Under the pieces are notes generated by a model. It was not told the DNA's origin, searched no databases, and saw only the letters and a program-made list of their open reading frames with translations. Below, piece after piece: positions 14,075-14,640 of a DNA stretch of 14,640 nt. The position numbers were made by a program, and so were the translations under genes. Position 1 is the stretch's first letter, and every line of letters begins with the position of its first letter. The stretch spans positions 1 through 14,640 of the forward strand of contig JAMOUT010000013.1 in assembly GCA_027061995.1 (NCBI GenBank), given 5' to 3'. Origin of the DNA: Candidatus Aminicenantota bacterium. Its GTDB lineage: Bacteria > Acidobacteriota > Aminicenantia > JAMOAD01.

Positions 14075-14431
14075 TTATCTGACTCTGCCGAAATCATCCT
14101 CTATTCTGACAACATCATCAAGTTCTGGAGTTGAAACTTCAAGGATATAACTATCTTCAAGAGCTTCCACTCTATGTTTTGTAAAAGGGGGAAAGTGAAT
14201 ACTATCTCCCTCTTTAAATACCACTATCTTTTTTTCTCCGTTTTTTTCAAGAGTCATTTCAACTTTACCTTTGTAAATAAACATTGTTTCATCTTTTTTT
14301 TCATGATATTGGTAACTGAGTCTTTTTCCTTTTTTTACAAATAATATTTTACCGGCATATTTGTCTGTTAGGGCATAGAGTAATTCGTATCCCCAAGGTT
14401 TTTCAATCTTTTTTGTCTGATTTTCATTCAT
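14075..14431 (-). CDS. Mannose-6-phosphate isomerase-like cupin
   Basis: A 118-residue single cupin resembling the C-terminal domain of type II phosphomannose isomerase/GDP-mannose pyrophosphorylase (ManC). Visible family features are KPWGYELL (11-18), SYQYHEKKDETMFIYKG (metal-binding His/Glu motif 1), GDSIHFPPFTKHRVEA (motif 2) and the closing STPELDDVVRIEDDFGR. Stand-alone members are commonly annotated as phosphomannose isomerases or phosphoheptose-type sugar epimerases; the substrate is not defined by sequence. AAAGGTG lies about 6 bases before the ATG. The gene starts 11 bases after the PtsI-like stop and is probably co-transcribed with it, and it converges on the DUF3052-like gene with a 12-base gap and no clear terminator. 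Confidence 0.85.
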   Translation of the reverse strand: MNENQTKKIEKPWGYELLYALTDKYAGKILFVKKGKRLSYQYHEKKDETMFIYKGKVEMTLEKNGEKKIVVFKEGDSIHFPPFTKHRVEALEDSYILEVSTPELDDVVRIEDDFGRVR

Positions 14432-14442
14432 AGTATCACCTT

Positions 14443-14640
14443 TTATATTTTTACGGGTAGTATGTTTTTAAACAATGATGATGGGCATTTTCTAAGAAGA
14501 TTTTCAACAATAAATTCATTGATTTCATCAGCGGACGAGAGCTTAACTGCATCTTTCATTATTTGTCTTGTTCTATTAACAGAGATGGACCTGAGAATCC
14601 TCTTTATTATGGGAATTGTCTGACTTGCCATACTTATGCT
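14443..14640 (-). CDS. PtsI-like PEP-utilising enzyme, C-terminal fragment
   Basis: The frame is open to the window edge and shows the last 65 residues. SISMASQTIPIIKRILRSIS followed by RQIMKDAVKLSSADEINEFI matches the C-terminal end of PEP-protein phosphotransferase Enzyme I (family: lSMsp-sIP-vKr-IRsis ... A--l-ta-EI---). The Met at 14631 is internal, because three more codons of the same motif (S-I-S) precede it. The PEP-binding barrel, phosphohistidine domain and true start lie beyond the window. PEP synthase relatives are less likely given the length after the motif. The gene is followed 11 bases later by the cupin gene, suggesting a shared operon in sugar-phosphate metabolism. Confidence 0.72.
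   Translation of the reverse strand, partial: SISMASQTIPIIKRILRSISVNRTRQIMKDAVKLSSADEINEFIVENLLRKCPSSLFKNILPVKI

Noticed and set aside
1-14640. tRNA, rRNA, insertion sequence or integrase genes
   Set aside because: None recognised on either strand; the only mobility-linked hint is the four helix bundle fragment with repeats.

Overview
The window comes from an AT-rich (about one third G+C by eye) bacterial chromosome segment. Most genes have polypurine Shine-Dalgarno sites. A Tat-exported molybdoenzyme, a periplasmic rhodanese, several secretion signals, a sigma-54-type activator and a PtsI-like enzyme point to an anaerobic or facultative, Gram-negative-type bacterium, probably from an uncultured lineage. 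I cannot place the phylum from sequence alone.

Region 1 (1-245): the 3' end of a four-helix-bundle (S23 / 23S rRNA intervening-sequence type) protein gene. It is followed by four short GC-rich repeat copies that also form terminator-like structures.

Region 2 (246-6408, all on the minus strand, overlapping genes): a sulfur-type respiratory operon. In transcription order it encodes an ArsR winged helix fused to a TorD/DmsD-like chaperone, a Tat-signal molybdopterin catalytic subunit of the polysulfide/thiosulfate reductase type, a four-cluster ferredoxin subunit with a C-terminal membrane anchor, a four-His diheme cytochrome b fused to a YeeE/YedE half, a second free-standing YeeE/YedE half, and an exported rhodanese. 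Every junction overlaps by a few bases, so the genes are very likely co-transcribed and translationally coupled. My reading is that the rhodanese and YeeE parts handle sulfane sulfur or thiosulfate beside a quinol-linked reductase, while the fused regulator-chaperone ties expression to maturation of the molybdoenzyme. The substrate is not settled by sequence.

Region 3 (6430-8628, plus): a divergent gene for an exported GH63-like (alpha/alpha)6 glycosidase, with a perfect hairpin in its leader.

Region 4 (8644-11126, minus): a two-gene unit encoding a membrane-anchored SGNH-hydrolase/beta-propeller fusion and an UPF0104/LPG-synthase-type membrane protein.

Region 5 (11127-11487): a gene-free divergent regulatory region with several inverted repeats.

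Region 6 (11488-14062, plus): an FHA-domain sigma-54 activator, a free-standing archaeal-type threonyl-tRNA editing domain, and a small DUF3052-like protein. Region 7 (14075-14640, minus): a mannose-6-phosphate-isomerase-like cupin behind the C-terminal end of a PtsI-like enzyme.

The strongest candidates for something new are the ArsR-TorD fusion (a possible chaperone-occupancy sensor) and the cytochrome b-YeeE fusion with its separate partner half. A further pattern is that three genes lacking a Shine-Dalgarno site each have a sigma-70-like promoter placed so that transcription would start at, or within a few bases of, the ATG.
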